Positions 21,383 through 21,964 of a DNA stretch of 21,964 nt are shown piece by piece. Under the pieces are notes generated by a model. It had not been told where the DNA came from. It saw only the letters and a list, made by a program, of their open reading frames with translations, and made no database searches. Numbering within the stretch: the first letter of the stretch is position 1; each line of letters begins with the position of its first letter. Source of the DNA: Lentisphaeria bacterium. Its GTDB lineage: Bacteria > Verrucomicrobiota > Lentisphaeria > Victivallales > UBA1829. The stretch lies in assembly GCA_017456805.1 (NCBI GenBank), contig JAFTIQ010000061.1, positions 1 to 21,964 on the forward strand. Direction: 5' to 3'. The position numbers were made by a program, and so were the translations under genes.

Positions 21383-21964
21383 TTATTGCGAAACATTTAA
21401 TTTTTTCAATGCTTCCTGTGCCTCAATATCCCCTTGTTCTGCAGCCTTGCGAAACCAGAATACTGCTTGCTTCAGATCCTTTTGAACTCCATCGCCGTCT
21501 CTATAGCACTCACCTAAATTATATTGCGCTTGTGCATATCCTTGTTCTGCAGCTTTACGATACCAGAACACCGCCTGTGTCAAATTCTTTTGAACTCCAT
21601 CGCCGTTTTCATAGCAAAAGCCTAAATTACATTGCGCTTGTGCATCCCCTTGTTCTGCAGCTTTGCGATACCAGAACACTGCCTGTGCCATATCCTTTTG
21701 AACTCCATAGCCGTTTCTATAGCAAACACCTAAATTATATTGCGCTTGTGCATATCCTTGTTCAGCGGCTTTTCTCCACCAGAACACCGCCTGTGTCAAA
21801 TCCTTTTGAACTCCATAGCCGTTTTTATAGCAAACGCCTAAATTAAATTGCGCTTGTGCATATCCTTGTTCAGCGGCTTTGCGATACCAGAACACTGCCT
21901 GTGCCAAATCCTTTTGAACTCCATCGCCATTTCTATAGCAATCACCTAAATTAAATTGCGCTTG
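21383..21964 (-). CDS. Sel1-like (TPR-type) repeat protein, partial at N-terminus
   Basis: The frame is open to the right edge, so the start lies outside the window; no ATG start is implied by the Met-like first residue at 21907, which is a TTG inside the repeat. The visible 193 residues consist of about five 36-residue Sel1 repeats of the form AEQGYAQAQYNLGVCYRNGYGVQKDLTQAVFWYRKA, ending EAQEALKKLNVSQ. Sel1 repeats form helix-turn-helix solenoids that bind proteins, often in envelope stress or signalling. Because the N-terminus is missing, export and partner domains cannot be judged. Confidence 0.92.
   Translation of the reverse strand, partial: QAQFNLGDCYRNGDGVQKDLAQAVFWYRKAAEQGYAQAQFNLGVCYKNGYGVQKDLTQAVFWWRKAAEQGYAQAQYNLGVCYRNGYGVQKDMAQAVFWYRKAAEQGDAQAQCNLGFCYENGDGVQKNLTQAVFWYRKAAEQGYAQAQYNLGECYRDGDGVQKDLKQAVFWFRKAAEQGDIEAQEALKKLNVSQ
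21400..21964 (-). repeat. Near-identical 108-bp tandem DNA repeats inside the Sel1 gene
   Basis: A 108-bp unit repeats at a constant step (for example the TTGCGCTTGTGCAT block near 21525, 21633, 21741, 21849 and 21957), with very few differences between copies. Each encodes one 36-residue Sel1 repeat. The similarity at the DNA level suggests recent duplication or gene conversion and makes copy-number change and misassembly likely here. Confidence 0.9.

Noticed and set aside
21400..21964. Possible CRISPR array because of regular 108-bp repeats
   Set aside because: The whole unit is coding and repeated without unique spacers; it encodes Sel1 repeats.

Overview
The window reads as a piece of a bacterial chromosome, probably from the Lentisphaerota/Victivallales or a related PVC lineage. 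That guess rests on the mix of carbohydrate-active genes, a glutamine synthetase of type III, and a zinc-ribbon/single-membrane-helix protein; nothing here (no rRNA, no lineage marker I can place) proves it. Most of the window is ordinary, compact chromosome. The left end and one intergenic site are not.

Region 1 (1-2951, all minus strand) looks like one end of an integrated filamentous phage (inovirus). Read in the direction of transcription it holds an 88-aa protein resembling the gene V ssDNA-binding protein, an HUH rolling-circle replication initiator, a hairpin-bearing intergenic region, an 81-aa precursor of a pVIII-like major coat protein (mature part about 52 aa), a 49-aa membrane protein, and the first 332 residues of a secreted, cysteine-rich protein ending in a Pro-Asp/Glu repeat, which occupies the place of the adsorption protein pIII. 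The Zot/pI assembly ATPase expected in such a phage would lie beyond the left edge. The boundary with the host (2881-2951) is a pair of dif-like Xer sites in inverted orientation that can fold into one hairpin. This is the architecture expected of a CTXphi-type single-stranded attP.

Region 2 (3123-7029, minus) is housekeeping: metG, then trxA-tilS as an operon.

Region 3 (7185-14191, plus) is a tightly spaced four-gene carbohydrate operon: an uncharacterised probable TIM-barrel protein, a cytoplasmic GH36/GH27-like alpha-galactosidase, an AraR-type GntR/sugar-binding regulator, and a 997-aa secreted protein with a discoidin-like domain and a glycosidase-like C-terminal half. A palindrome over the promoter is a candidate operator, and a strong terminator closes the operon.

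Region 4 (14192-14572) contains a second, canonical 28-bp dif-like site at 14492-14519, abutted by a 5'-truncated ORF and by three 9-bp tandem repeats. It is probably either the chromosomal dif or a scar of another Xer-dependent element.

Region 5 (14573-21964) returns to normal chromosome: rex (minus), a MATE transporter (plus), a zinc-ribbon membrane protein (minus), a glnN-receiver-recO operon (minus) and, at the right edge, a partial Sel1-repeat protein with near-identical 108-bp DNA repeats.

The most exciting object is the inovirus end together with its folded Xer attachment hairpin and the unusual cysteine-rich pIII-position protein.
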